A model generated the notes under the pieces. That model made no database searches, was not told where the DNA came from, and was given only the letters and a program-made list of their open reading frames with translations. The translations under genes and the position numbers were made by a program. Of a DNA stretch of 19,676 nt, positions 1 to 9,283 are shown piece by piece; the stretch's first letter is position 1, and each line of letters opens with the position of its first letter. This DNA comes from Rickettsiales bacterium. GTDB taxonomy: Bacteria > Pseudomonadota > Alphaproteobacteria > Rickettsiales > UBA3002. The stretch lies in the NCBI GenBank assembly GCA_947441895.1, contig CANEUT010000008.1, positions 1-19,676 of the forward strand. The letters are read 5' to 3'.

Positions 1-2
1 AT

Positions 3-3000
3 AGCGGTTATGCCGCAAAAGCGGTGGCCCTTGTTGAGCCGCATCTGGATATGCTGCAGCGTGAGGCTGAGCTTGTTGTTGCCTATGTAAACGCCAACAT
101 TACCGCTGGCCGCAGCGACCACGCCTATGCCATTTTGCAGAAAATCGATGAAGCCGGTAAAATGGTGCCGCAGCTTTATCCAGCCTATCTGGAGCTGGCC
201 ATCAAGCGCGAAGATATTCCCTCCGCGCAAACCATCGTCAACAAACTCGATACGAATGCTTTTAACGAAGAGCAGGCCCTCAACATTATTGAGTTGGCCC
301 GCGCCAATAATGCAACCCCCGTGCTCGATGCGCTGCTGGTTCGCTTTAGTGATGCCACGGTGCTGGAAGGCAAGCCAGTGCTGCCAGCTGTGATTGCCAT
401 TCTTGGTAATCACAAAGACCAAGACGCCAGAATCGATGCCGCACTCAAAATACAACTCTCTTCCACCCAGCGCATTCGCCTTGCAGAATCATGCGCACGG
501 GCAAAAAAGTCGGCCTGTTTTAATACCATCCTCACCCAGTTTCCCGCGATGGACCAAATGTCGCCGGCTCAGGTGGCGGAATATGCCCAACTCTTCATTA
601 TTGCCGACCGCGCCAAAGAACTGGTCGACCCTGTTGGCTATCAAGCCATTCAGCCCAATGCTCATGCCGATATACAAACTGCCCACCGTCGCCTTGCCGC
701 CGCTGCCGGTCGCTATGATGTGCTCAAGCCTTGGTTGGCCGCCAATGCCAACAATGTTCCCGTGCAGCAATTGCAGGAAATTTTCTATCTGGCGAATGAT
801 CGTCGCCACGGCGATATTGCCGCCGATGTGGCCGAACGGCTTTATGCCCGCGACCCATCGCCCATGAACCGCAACATTATGGTCTCGGCGTATTTGAATG
901 CCGAACAGCTTGAGAAAGCCATTGAGTTATTGCGCGTTCAAGTGGCCGAACCAGGGGCCAATGATAGCCTCTACATTAATACCCTCACCAAGCTGGCGCG
1001 CAAAAACGCAACCTATCGCAAAGAGCTGACCGCCTATTCCGAAGCCGCGCTAAAAGCGCAGCATGGTGATGCACGTCAACAGCTCAACTATGCTTACGCC
1101 CTTATCAATAACGGCGAAAAAAATGCCGTGCTCCCCTACGCTAAGCAATACGCCACCGAGCGCGGCGGCGAGTGGAAAAAAATGCTGGCCCAGCTGACGC
1201 AAAAAACCGGCGGCACCGGCGGCACCGCCATACCACAAACCCGCGAACAAATGATTGCCATGGCTGGTTCAAAAACCATCAGCGCCGCCAACAAGCGCCA
1301 GATTGCCTTCAACTTGCTGAAGGCTGGCCATAAATCCGATGCAACCGTTATTTTTAAAGAGCTCGCCGCCGACAAAGGGCCGGATTCGCAAGAGATGAAA
1401 GACCTGATGTATATGTGGGGCGGCAAACTGACCGCCGACCAGCTTGCCTGGTTGCAGCAACGTTCGGCCAGCGCCAACGCCTATGACAAACCCAAATGGG
1501 GCGAGCTGATTGCTAATGGTGCCGATGACAACGGTGTGATGCAATATGTGAGCAGCACTCCTGATGCGCTTTACAACAGCGCGTTGCGTAAAAAATACTT
1601 CCGCATTCTGGCCGATACGGGCAGCCGCCAAAATTATGAAACCGCCATGCGCAGCTGGGTGGCCCAAACCACCGATGTGCCTGCCATGATGGATTACGCC
1701 ACCACCGCCCAAGCCAATGGCTACCGCGAGGCGGCTATCGCTGGCTTCCAACGCGTCATTGCGCTCGACCCAAACAATTCAAAAGCCTTAAGCCAGCTGG
1801 CCGCGCTTGATTTCAGCAAGGGCAAATACCGCGAGGCTGACCAGTCGCTCAACCGCTATCTCAGCACTCCGGCAAACCAGGGCACCGCCGATTCAGCGCA
1901 AGCCCATTTCTACAAAGCCGAATTGCTGCGCCGCAATGGCAGTCAGCAAGCCGCCATGGCTGAATATAATCAGGTGGTACAAGTTTCGATGCAACAACGC
2001 CTCACCGCGCCCGATGCCTTGTCGCGCGTTTACACTGCCCAATTTCATTTGGGCCAGCATGCTCAAGCCAAGGCGGGTTTCAACCAACTGCTCGCCCAAC
2101 ACCCCGATGATAAGTCGCTGCTGGCCGATTATATGGGCATGCTGATCGAGTATAAATACCTCGAAGAAGCCACCAGCGTTGCCAACCACTACGACAAATC
2201 ATCGCCCTATTATGGCCGTGGGGCATCGCTTAAAGGCAATTCCGCAAACGTGGCTTCGGTCGAGCAGCTAAGTGGTGGCCGCGAAATTCGCATTCGCTTC
2301 GATCAGCCGATTGAAGATAAGTCGCCCATCAATCTGAAAGACAGCCAGAAGCTGGCATGGCTGGAACATAGCGAGCTGGGTTATGACAGCGTGACCATTT
2401 CAGCCAAGCCAGGCTATGTGGTGCGCTATATTCCCACCGCCCAAGAGCAATTCTCGGTCGTGCCTGCCGCCGCGCCTGAATATTCACCAAAAATCGAGGG
2501 GCAGCGTCAGCAAGATTTGCGCCTGCAATTGCTGTATGCGCGCATTGAACAGGAATCGGGCCAGACGGAACGCGCGAAACAACGCCTTGCTGCAGTAGCC
2601 CGCTATTATCCGCAAGAGCCTCAATTGCTTACTTCGCAAGCCGGTGTTGAAAGCGCGCAGGGCAACAACGAAGGTGCACTGCAATTGCTGCAACGGGCGC
2701 AAGCACTGGCGCCAGAACATGAAGGTTATGCAGGCCTTACTGCGCCTACCGGCGGCCGCCAGGTTGATTTAAAACAATACGTGAAGCTTGACCATGAATA
2801 TCGCAACTATGGATCGACCGCTGAGAATATTACCACCGCTTCGGCCGTGGTACGCGTTGCGCGCGCGGCGGAAGTAGGCGTCAACCTGATGAATAACTAT
2901 CTGTCACCCGATAAAACCGATGGTATCATCAACCCGAATACGGGGCGCATCAGCACCGAAGATGCCAACCGCGAAGCAGGCGAAGTGTTTGCGGCCTATT

Positions 3001-3695
3001 ATTTGGATGATGGTTCGCGTGCCCAAGGGTCCATCTTCACCAATTTGAAGACAGCAGGCGCCGGCGCCTATTACACCTTTGCCAATGCCATTGGCCGCAC
3101 CGAACTGATTGGTGAATACCATAAAACCTACTGGGATTTCCCCGATGCTGCCTATAGCTATGCCACCCGTGACCGCGTGGGGTTGAAGCATTTCGCCAGC
3201 CTTGGCAAAACCACCAGCCTTGGGGTGGAAGCCTCGGTTAACAACTATAACACCGACGTGAAAGACAACCTTGTCAATTCGGGCTTGGTGCGTGTGTCGC
3301 TGGTGCAAGAGCTGCAAGCGCAAAAAAAAGGCCAGCCATTCCTTGGTATTGGTTATGGGTTTGATGGTGAATATCTGTTCGACAAGCCTGAAAGCCGTAC
3401 CAGCGCCAGCAGTGGCCTAACCTATCGTCCGCTTAGCTTGGTGAACCGCGAAGTGCATCAGCTGACGGGTATTTACCGCGACGACTGGACCCCAAGCACC
3501 CACGCCCTGTTTAGTGCAGGTTGGGTGGGCGATCGCTACTCGGAGGGTAATGGTCCTGTGGCTGAAGGCAGCATCACCCAAGACCTCACAGAAAAGACCG
3601 AACTAGGCGTGCGTGGCCGTTATAGCCACATCAGTGCCAATGGCGGCAGTGGCGATGCGGTGAATGTTGGGGCCGATGTAAAAGTGAAATTTTAA
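3..3695 (+). CDS. pelB: PelB-like TPR scaffold and outer-membrane beta-barrel exporter (5' partial)
   Basis: The frame is open from the first bases of the window, so the true start lies upstream; at least 1,230 residues are present, already longer than P. aeruginosa PelB (about 1,190). Most of the protein is helical TPR-type repeat, for example the segment around bases 1720-2130. The last 310 or so residues (from about base 2750) are alternating aromatic and small residues ending in VNVGADVKVKF, typical of a beta-barrel closing strand with a C-terminal Phe. In characterised Pel systems PelB spans the periplasm, its TPRs guide the polymer and contact the deacetylase PelA, and the barrel forms the export pore. 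A Gly/Thr-rich linker is seen near base 1215, and a non-TPR, strand-rich stretch at about 2270-2440. Identity rests on this two-part architecture plus pelDEFG directly downstream. A generic TPR/barrel exporter of another polysaccharide is the alternative, but it is unlikely here. Confidence 0.88.
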   Translation, partial: SGYAAKAVALVEPHLDMLQREAELVVAYVNANITAGRSDHAYAILQKIDEAGKMVPQLYPAYLELAIKREDIPSAQTIVNKLDTNAFNEEQALNIIELARANNATPVLDALLVRFSDATVLEGKPVLPAVIAILGNHKDQDARIDAALKIQLSSTQRIRLAESCARAKKSACFNTILTQFPAMDQMSPAQVAEYAQLFIIADRAKELVDPVGYQAIQPNAHADIQTAHRRLAAAAGRYDVLKPWLAANANNVPVQQLQEIFYLANDRRHGDIAADVAERLYARDPSPMNRNIMVSAYLNAEQLEKAIELLRVQVAEPGANDSLYINTLTKLARKNATYRKELTAYSEAALKAQHGDARQQLNYAYALINNGEKNAVLPYAKQYATERGGEWKKMLAQLTQKTGGTGGTAIPQTREQMIAMAGSKTISAANKRQIAFNLLKAGHKSDATVIFKELAADKGPDSQEMKDLMYMWGGKLTADQLAWLQQRSASANAYDKPKWGELIANGADDNGVMQYVSSTPDALYNSALRKKYFRILADTGSRQNYETAMRSWVAQTTDVPAMMDYATTAQANGYREAAIAGFQRVIALDPNNSKALSQLAALDFSKGKYREADQSLNRYLSTPANQGTADSAQAHFYKAELLRRNGSQQAAMAEYNQVVQVSMQQRLTAPDALSRVYTAQFHLGQHAQAKAGFNQLLAQHPDDKSLLADYMGMLIEYKYLEEATSVANHYDKSSPYYGRGASLKGNSANVASVEQLSGGREIRIRFDQPIEDKSPINLKDSQKLAWLEHSELGYDSVTISAKPGYVVRYIPTAQEQFSVVPAAAPEYSPKIEGQRQQDLRLQLLYARIEQESGQTERAKQRLAAVARYYPQEPQLLTSQAGVESAQGNNEGALQLLQRAQALAPEHEGYAGLTAPTGGRQVDLKQYVKLDHEYRNYGSTAENITTASAVVRVARAAEVGVNLMNNYLSPDKTDGIINPNTGRISTEDANREAGEVFAAYYLDDGSRAQGSIFTNLKTAGAGAYYTFANAIGRTELIGEYHKTYWDFPDAAYSYATRDRVGLKHFASLGKTTSLGVEASVNNYNTDVKDNLVNSGLVRVSLVQELQAQKKGQPFLGIGYGFDGEYLFDKPESRTSASSGLTYRPLSLVNREVHQLTGIYRDDWTPSTHALFSAGWVGDRYSEGNGPVAEGSITQDLTEKTELGVRGRYSHISANGGSGDAVNVGADVKVKF

Positions 3696-3750
3696 TGCGC
3701 TGTTTTTTAAATAGTGCTGCGAGCGAACAAAAGAACAAAGAAGGTGTGTG

Positions 3751-5103
3751 ATGACTGAGATTGAACATAACCAAAAGCCACAAGCCCGCATTCTGGGCCT
3801 GCGCACTTCCGCCCTCATCGAGGCAGTGGGCCTGCTGGCCATTCTTCTGGTGCTGGACGTGGTGCTGTTTCAGGGCAACCGCTTCTGGAGCGCCAACCCT
3901 CACCCATTCTGGATTCCGGTGCTGTTGATTGCCGTGCAATATGGCACCAACGAAGGCTTGTTCACGGCAGCGCTGGCCTCTATTTGCTTGCTACTAGGCA
4001 ACACGCCCCCTCCTGCGGAAGGCATTGGCCACTATGACCATCTCTACAGTATTGCCATTAACCCCATCCTCTGGTTCGTTGGCAGCTGGCTTCTGGGTGA
4101 ACTGCGCCAGCGTCACATCCGCGAGCGCGACCAGCTGATTCGTGAAGCGTTTGAATCGCGCCAACGCGAAGATCTCATCTCGGACTCGTACAAATTTGTG
4201 CGTACCCGCAAAGAATCACTGGAAGTGCAAGTGGCCGGCCAACTGGCCTCCTCCATCGAAGCCTATCGCGCCGCTAAAGCGGTGGAAACGCTGGACCCCA
4301 AATCGGTGATGCAGGGCGTTGAAAAGCTGGTGAAATCGGTGCTTGGGCCGCAGAAATTCTCGTTGTCGATTTTTCATGACAACAAACTGACCGCCACTAT
4401 TTTACATGGCTGGTCGCCCAGCGACACTTTCGCGCAAGAGGTTGATGCGTTCAGCCCGCTTTATCAGGCCGTGGTGGGTCAACAAGAAACGCTGGTGATT
4501 GCCAACGAACAACATGAAGTGGCGCTTGATGGCCAAGGCGTCATGGCCGGACCCATTCTGGATGGTGATTCGGGCCGGGTGGTGGGCATGCTGAAGGTTG
4601 AGCAGATGGATTTTGTTTCGCTGTCGCTTTCGACCGTGGAAACCTTCCGCGCGCTTTGCGAATGGATTGGCACTGCACTGATTAACGCCCGCAACTACCA
4701 GGCCGTCAAGTCAGACGCGATTGTAAACCCTGAGCGTAACGTGCTTACCTATAACTACTTCAAACGCCAAAGTGACTATTTGGCCAAATTGGCGAAGCGC
4801 GTTGGGTTTGATTTGTCGATGCTGGTGATCAAACTGAACGACCCCAAAGCCCTGAGCGATACCGACCGCGTGACCGTGGCTCGCCAAATTGGTGAATCCG
4901 TCCGATCCGCCTTGCGCAACGTCGATCTGGCGTTTGACTATCAGACCGATGGTGAAGAATATTCCTTGTTACTACCTGCCACCACCCAAGCTGGCGCCTC
5001 TATTGTACGCGACAAAATTGCGAAAGACATGGAACGCCATCTGCATGGCAAGCGCGATATCAGCTTCACCTATATTATGAGTGCGCTGCATGAAGTCCGT
5101 TAG
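3751..5103 (+). CDS. pelD: PelD, c-di-GMP receptor of the Pel synthase complex
   Basis: This is a 450-residue inner-membrane protein. ATG at 3751 is preferred over the GTG just before it because AAGAAGG lies 7 bases upstream. Four hydrophobic helices cover roughly residues 20-40, 52-67, 68-84 and 98-118. A charged helix (118-175), a GAF-like domain (about 175-320) and a GGDEF-like domain (about 325-450) follow. The catalytic GGDEF position is degenerate (DGEEY, 400-404), so no cyclase activity is expected. The inhibitory-site motif RxxD is kept as R389-N-V-D392. In P. aeruginosa PelD the equivalent RxxD binds c-di-GMP and switches on Pel synthesis. R420 and R151/R153 could be additional ligand arginines, by analogy only. 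The length matches the family (about 455). The gene starts 55 bases after pelB and overlaps pelE. Confidence 0.93.
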   Translation: MTEIEHNQKPQARILGLRTSALIEAVGLLAILLVLDVVLFQGNRFWSANPHPFWIPVLLIAVQYGTNEGLFTAALASICLLLGNTPPPAEGIGHYDHLYSIAINPILWFVGSWLLGELRQRHIRERDQLIREAFESRQREDLISDSYKFVRTRKESLEVQVAGQLASSIEAYRAAKAVETLDPKSVMQGVEKLVKSVLGPQKFSLSIFHDNKLTATILHGWSPSDTFAQEVDAFSPLYQAVVGQQETLVIANEQHEVALDGQGVMAGPILDGDSGRVVGMLKVEQMDFVSLSLSTVETFRALCEWIGTALINARNYQAVKSDAIVNPERNVLTYNYFKRQSDYLAKLAKRVGFDLSMLVIKLNDPKALSDTDRVTVARQIGESVRSALRNVDLAFDYQTDGEEYSLLLPATTQAGASIVRDKIAKDMERHLHGKRDISFTYIMSALHEVR

Positions 5104-6220
5104 TCCACAGAAAATCGACTATTACAAATATGTCGATGAGGTGCTCGCGCCGGAAGACGTACACGATGCCAACCGCATTACCGATGCCTCGGCGGCGAAT
5201 GGTTTTTTTATTGTGTTCGCCATTATTCTTACCATTGCACATGGCTTCAATCTGTATTTGTTTCTTGATACGGGCACGCTTACCCTCATTCCACTCATCA
5301 TCCATGGCGCCATTGCCGTCGTCACGTTGCTCATCACCTATGCCCAATATAAAAAAGGGCTCAATGTGCAGCATTTGGCCATGCTTGCCATTGTTTCTTC
5401 CACCACCGGCATTTTCGGCACCGTGGGTGCGCTCATTGGTTTCTTTAGCACCGCTATATTCAAAAGCCGCGCCCAACATTTCAGCAGCTGGTATGAAAGC
5501 ATCTTCCCTACCGACCGCCTGAGTGAATCGCAGACTATTTATGATAGCATCATGGAGGGGATCGACGAGAACCCCAAAAACTATGCTGTTATGCCCTTTG
5601 CTGATGTAATGCGCCTTGGTTCGGAAGGTCAAAAACGCCGCGCACTGGCTAAAATGACCTCACGCTTCTCGCACCGTTTTGCCAGCGCCTTCCGCATTGC
5701 ACTGGGTGATGCCAGCAACGGTATTCGCGTGCAGGCCGCCACCGCAGTCGCAAAAATTGAACGTGATTTTGGCTTGAAACTGGAGCGTATTGAACAAGCT
5801 CGCACCATGGACCCCAAAAACCCAAACATTACCATGGCGCTGGCAAAATTTTATGATGATTATGCCTTCACCGGTGTGCTTGACCCCGAGCTGGAACGCT
5901 TGAACCGTGAACGTGCCATTGGCACCTATAAATCCTACCTCGCGCAAGACCCCAACTCATCGGAAGCATGGGTTGCCATTGGCCGCCTCATGTTCCGCAA
6001 TAAACAATGGGAAGAAGCTGCCGAGTGGTTCCGCCACGCGCTTGATCGTGGCTGGCGCATGAACACCATGATTCTGTGGTATTTCGAATGCCTGTTCCGC
6101 CTTGGCCAGTATCGCGATTTGCGCCGCGCCATGATGGAATATGGCCGCAGCATTGTGAACCAGGAAGAATTGCCGACCAATGTCCGTGAAGCGGTGAATT
6201 TGTGGATGGAGGTTGCGTAA
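5090..6220 (+). CDS. pelE: PelE, membrane and TPR scaffold of the Pel synthase complex
   Basis: This 376-residue protein has three predicted membrane helices (about residues 38-58, 64-85 and 97-124). A long cytosolic part follows with TPR-like helical pairs (about 230-376, for example around AWVAIGRLMFRNKQWEEAA). PelE is known as an inner-membrane partner that joins PelD, PelF and PelG. It is longer than the P. aeruginosa protein (about 330). ATG at 5090 overlaps the end of pelD by 14 bases and no Shine-Dalgarno is evident, so translation is probably coupled. An in-frame GTG at 5081 is an alternative start, adding three residues. The stop is directly followed by the pelF start. The call depends on position and architecture more than on sequence motifs, because PelE is poorly conserved. 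Confidence 0.87.
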   Translation: MKSVSPQKIDYYKYVDEVLAPEDVHDANRITDASAANGFFIVFAIILTIAHGFNLYLFLDTGTLTLIPLIIHGAIAVVTLLITYAQYKKGLNVQHLAMLAIVSSTTGIFGTVGALIGFFSTAIFKSRAQHFSSWYESIFPTDRLSESQTIYDSIMEGIDENPKNYAVMPFADVMRLGSEGQKRRALAKMTSRFSHRFASAFRIALGDASNGIRVQAATAVAKIERDFGLKLERIEQARTMDPKNPNITMALAKFYDDYAFTGVLDPELERLNRERAIGTYKSYLAQDPNSSEAWVAIGRLMFRNKQWEEAAEWFRHALDRGWRMNTMILWYFECLFRLGQYRDLRRAMMEYGRSIVNQEELPTNVREAVNLWMEVA

Positions 6221-7720
6221 ATGAAAATGGGAATCACTCAAAAAGCCGATATCTGCCTCATTTTGGAAGGCACCTACCCCTACGTTACCGGCGGGGTATC
6301 GGGCTGGGCGCATGGTCTCATTAAAGAACAAAGCCACTTAAGCTTTCATCTGTGCGCCATTGTGCCGCGTGAAGCCGAGCTGGAATTAAAATATGACCTG
6401 CCCGGCAATGTGATTGGGCTGACCACCATTCGCCTGAATGATTTGCCACCCGGTGCCGATATTACCCCCAATTTAGCCACACGCCTGCACCGTGCGCTGC
6501 GTGAACCACTCGCCACCATGACCAGCGCTCACTCCATGGAGCTTTCCAGCCTTAAACTGGTAATGGACCTGCTGCGTGAAGCACGTGCGCCGCTTGGGTC
6601 GGAAGCATTGCTCGACCATGAAGCCGCCTGGGCACAAATGCTCCAGCTTTATGAAGCGGGCTTCCCGGATCATTCATTCCTCGATTATTTCTGGTCCTAC
6701 CGCGCCATTGCGGGCGGCGTTTATTCCATGCTGCTGGCCCCGTTGCCACCGGCTGAAATCTACCATGCCATGTCGACCGGCTATGCAGGCCTGCTGGCCG
6801 CACGCGCCAAGGTTGAAACCGGTAAGCCCGTATTCGTGACCGAGCACGGCATATACACCAACGAACGCCGCATTGAGGTGACCGCCGCCGACTGGCTGGA
6901 AGCCACAGCCAGCAAGGCGCTCACCATCGATAAACCACACCGCGATCTACGCGATATGTGGATCGACTCGATCAACAATTTCAGCCGCCTGTGCTATCAG
7001 GCCAGCGACCGAATCATTACCCTGTTTGCCGGCAACCAAAAATCACAAATCGAAGATGGTGCCGAACAGGCAAAAATGCAGATCATTCCCAACGGGGTTG
7101 ATATTCGTCGTTTTTCCGGCCTTAAACATCGCCGTCAGGCCACGCCTACTATTGGCCTTATTGGCCGAGTGGTGCCCATTAAAGATGTCAAAACATTCAT
7201 CCGCGCCGTGGGGCTTTTGCGCCAAAGCGCACCGGATTTGAAAGCCTATATTATTGGCCCCACCGACGAGGACCATGACTATTATTTGGAATGTATTAAC
7301 CTGGTACAATTGCTTGGGCTCGACCAAACCATCACCTTCACCGGCCAAGCCAAGGTCGATGAATATATTCCGCTGCTCGATGTGCTGGTGCTGACCAGTA
7401 TTTCTGAAGCGCAACCACTGGTCATTTTAGAAGCAGGGGCAGCGGGCATTCCCATTGTAGCGACAGACGTTGGCGCCTGCCGTGAAATTATTGAAGGTGC
7501 CGTGGGCGAAGAACCCCAACTGGGTCTTGCCGGTGTGGTAACGCCACTCGCCAGCCCTGCCTCCACCGCCGATGCTATTTTCAGCCTGCTAAGCGATAAC
7601 GAATTGTATGAGGCCGCAAGCCGCACCATCAGCAGTCGCGTGGCCACCTATTACAACGAGAGCATTCAGCAACAGGCATATCGTAACTTATATGCGCAAT
7701 ATCTGCGCAGAGCCGCATAG
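6221..7720 (+). CDS. pelF: PelF, GT4-type glycosyltransferase of Pel synthesis
   Basis: This 499-residue cytosolic glycosyltransferase matches the usual PelF length (about 507). The N-terminal segment ADICLILEGTYPYVTGGVSG (residues 9-28) is the PelF hallmark. The C-terminal Rossmann lobe has IIPNGVDIRRF, GLIGRVVPIKDVKTFIRA and the retaining GT4 EX7E motif (E396...E404 in SEAQPLVILEAGAAG). PelF polymerises the N-acetylgalactosamine-rich Pel chain from a UDP-sugar on the inner face of the membrane, held by PelD, PelE and PelG. The start is ATG 6221, immediately after the pelE TAA, with GGAGG 8 bases upstream inside pelE. A second ATG at 6227 is less well placed. No catalytic residue appears lost. 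Confidence 0.95.
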   Translation: MKMGITQKADICLILEGTYPYVTGGVSGWAHGLIKEQSHLSFHLCAIVPREAELELKYDLPGNVIGLTTIRLNDLPPGADITPNLATRLHRALREPLATMTSAHSMELSSLKLVMDLLREARAPLGSEALLDHEAAWAQMLQLYEAGFPDHSFLDYFWSYRAIAGGVYSMLLAPLPPAEIYHAMSTGYAGLLAARAKVETGKPVFVTEHGIYTNERRIEVTAADWLEATASKALTIDKPHRDLRDMWIDSINNFSRLCYQASDRIITLFAGNQKSQIEDGAEQAKMQIIPNGVDIRRFSGLKHRRQATPTIGLIGRVVPIKDVKTFIRAVGLLRQSAPDLKAYIIGPTDEDHDYYLECINLVQLLGLDQTITFTGQAKVDEYIPLLDVLVLTSISEAQPLVILEAGAAGIPIVATDVGACREIIEGAVGEEPQLGLAGVVTPLASPASTADAIFSLLSDNELYEAASRTISSRVATYYNESIQQQAYRNLYAQYLRRAA

Positions 7721-7729
7721 AGGAACCCC

Positions 7730-9190
7730 ATGGCCGGTATTGGATTTGAACTAAACAAACTAGCGCGCCGCGACGACTTAATAGGCGTGGCTGGAGCCTA
7801 CTTGCATTCGGCGTTTGCCATTGCTGGTCCTTGGTTATTCACGGTGATTGCGTTGGCCCTCACCACCTATTTGTATGGCAATACCGATTCCGCCGAGATG
7901 ATGAATTTCCGTGGCGTCATTGTTTACAACTTCTCATTCTCACTCGCGCTTTCAGCTCCCGTCTACATGATTATGACGCGCTATCTGGCCGACCAAATCC
8001 ACGTGAAAAACGTGACCACCACCCCCACCGTCATGCTGGAAAGCCTGATGATGGTCTTCGCATCCAACATTGCGCTCGCCATTTTCTTCTATGGATTTTA
8101 TTTCGACATGCCCCTGCCGCTGCGCCTTGCCGCGTTTGCTAACATGTTCCTCATTGCCGGTGTATGGTTGCTTTCGGTGTACCTCACCGCGCTGAAAGAT
8201 TTCTCGGCCGTGACCTGGACATTTATTATTGGCCTGGCCACCGCTGTCTTCGCCAGCGAATATTTTGGCGGTCACAAGGCAGCGGGTATGCTGGCTGGTT
8301 ATAATGTGGGTTTGGCCATGATTGTGTTCATGCTGGCCGCGCGTATTTTTGCCGAATACCCCTACCAAATGAGCCATGATTTTGCCACCCGCCCCTTCTG
8401 GAGAAAATATTGGGAACTGGCCGTTGGCGGCTTCTTTTATAACGCCGCACTGTGGATTGATAAATGGATCATGTGGTATGCGCCCGAAGCCACCGAACTG
8501 CAAAGCAAAATGCGCTTCTTCCCCGATTATGACTCGGCCATGTTCTTGGCCGCCATGAGCATTCTGCCATCCATCGCCCTGTTCGTTTTCGCCATCGAAA
8601 CCAACTTCTTCCACCATTATCGCCGCTTCTATGGCAACATTCTGGCCCACGCATCGCTGCGCCGCATTCGCCAGTTCCACAGCAAAATTATGGATGCGAT
8701 TTTAGAAGGTGGCCGTAACCTGATTGTTCTGCAGGGCGTCATTGCTTTCCTATTCATTCTGCTCGCTCCACAAATCTTCGAGAAGATGAACATGTTCTTT
8801 ATCCAGCTGGGCATTTTCCGCCTGGGTGTGCTGGGCTCGTTCTTCCAGGTGCTGGTGCTGTTTTCCACCATCATTCTTTCCTACTTTGATTGCAGACGCG
8901 CCACGATGTGGATCTACGTCTTCTACTTCGTCGCCAACACGTTACTTACTTTGGTGTTCATGCAGCAGGGCTATGCGTTTTATGGCTATGGCTTCTTCCT
9001 TGCCTCGGCACTCACCTTCCTGGTGGCGGCAACCGTGCTTTTTGCCCATGTGCGCAAGCTGCCCTATCATGCGTTTATCACCAACAACAACTCGGTGAAA
9101 TTGCCGCATATGGACCCCACCAGCGATCACTTCGCGCAAAAAGACGGCAATACCATGGGCGTTGACCGTACCAGTGTGTTGAATGCCTAA
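7730..9190 (+). CDS. pelG: PelG, polytopic transporter of the Pel synthase complex
   Basis: This 486-residue integral membrane protein has about a dozen hydrophobic helices spread along its length. The opening MAGIGFELNKLARRDDLIG is characteristic of PelG. The family belongs to the flippase-like MOP superfamily and moves the growing Pel polymer across the inner membrane with PelF, PelD and PelE. AGAGGAA ends 5 bases before the ATG, and the gap from pelF is 9 bases. The hydrophilic C-terminal tail (last 35 or so residues, rich in Asp, Asn and His) makes it about 30 residues longer than the Pseudomonas protein. No clear terminator follows, so it is the last recognisable pel gene here. Confidence 0.94.
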   Translation: MAGIGFELNKLARRDDLIGVAGAYLHSAFAIAGPWLFTVIALALTTYLYGNTDSAEMMNFRGVIVYNFSFSLALSAPVYMIMTRYLADQIHVKNVTTTPTVMLESLMMVFASNIALAIFFYGFYFDMPLPLRLAAFANMFLIAGVWLLSVYLTALKDFSAVTWTFIIGLATAVFASEYFGGHKAAGMLAGYNVGLAMIVFMLAARIFAEYPYQMSHDFATRPFWRKYWELAVGGFFYNAALWIDKWIMWYAPEATELQSKMRFFPDYDSAMFLAAMSILPSIALFVFAIETNFFHHYRRFYGNILAHASLRRIRQFHSKIMDAILEGGRNLIVLQGVIAFLFILLAPQIFEKMNMFFIQLGIFRLGVLGSFFQVLVLFSTIILSYFDCRRATMWIYVFYFVANTLLTLVFMQQGYAFYGYGFFLASALTFLVAATVLFAHVRKLPYHAFITNNNSVKLPHMDPTSDHFAQKDGNTMGVDRTSVLNA

Positions 9191-9283
9191 TAAAGGGTTT
9201 AGATGCGCTATTAGCTGCGCCGCAACAAGGAATTGTCATGAACTTTTCACATTTATCGCACGCGATTTTGCTACAGTGAAGAT

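Noticed and set aside
7952..8680. Long reading frame on the - strand inside pelG
   Set aside because: Its predicted product is low-complexity, Gly/His/Gln-rich antisense of membrane codons, and PelG on the + strand is unmistakable.
3748..9190. Cellulose or alginate synthesis locus as an alternative reading
   Set aside because: There is no BcsA or Alg8 type processive synthase with PilZ domain; the GT4 PelF hallmark and the PelD-E-F-G order are specific to Pel.
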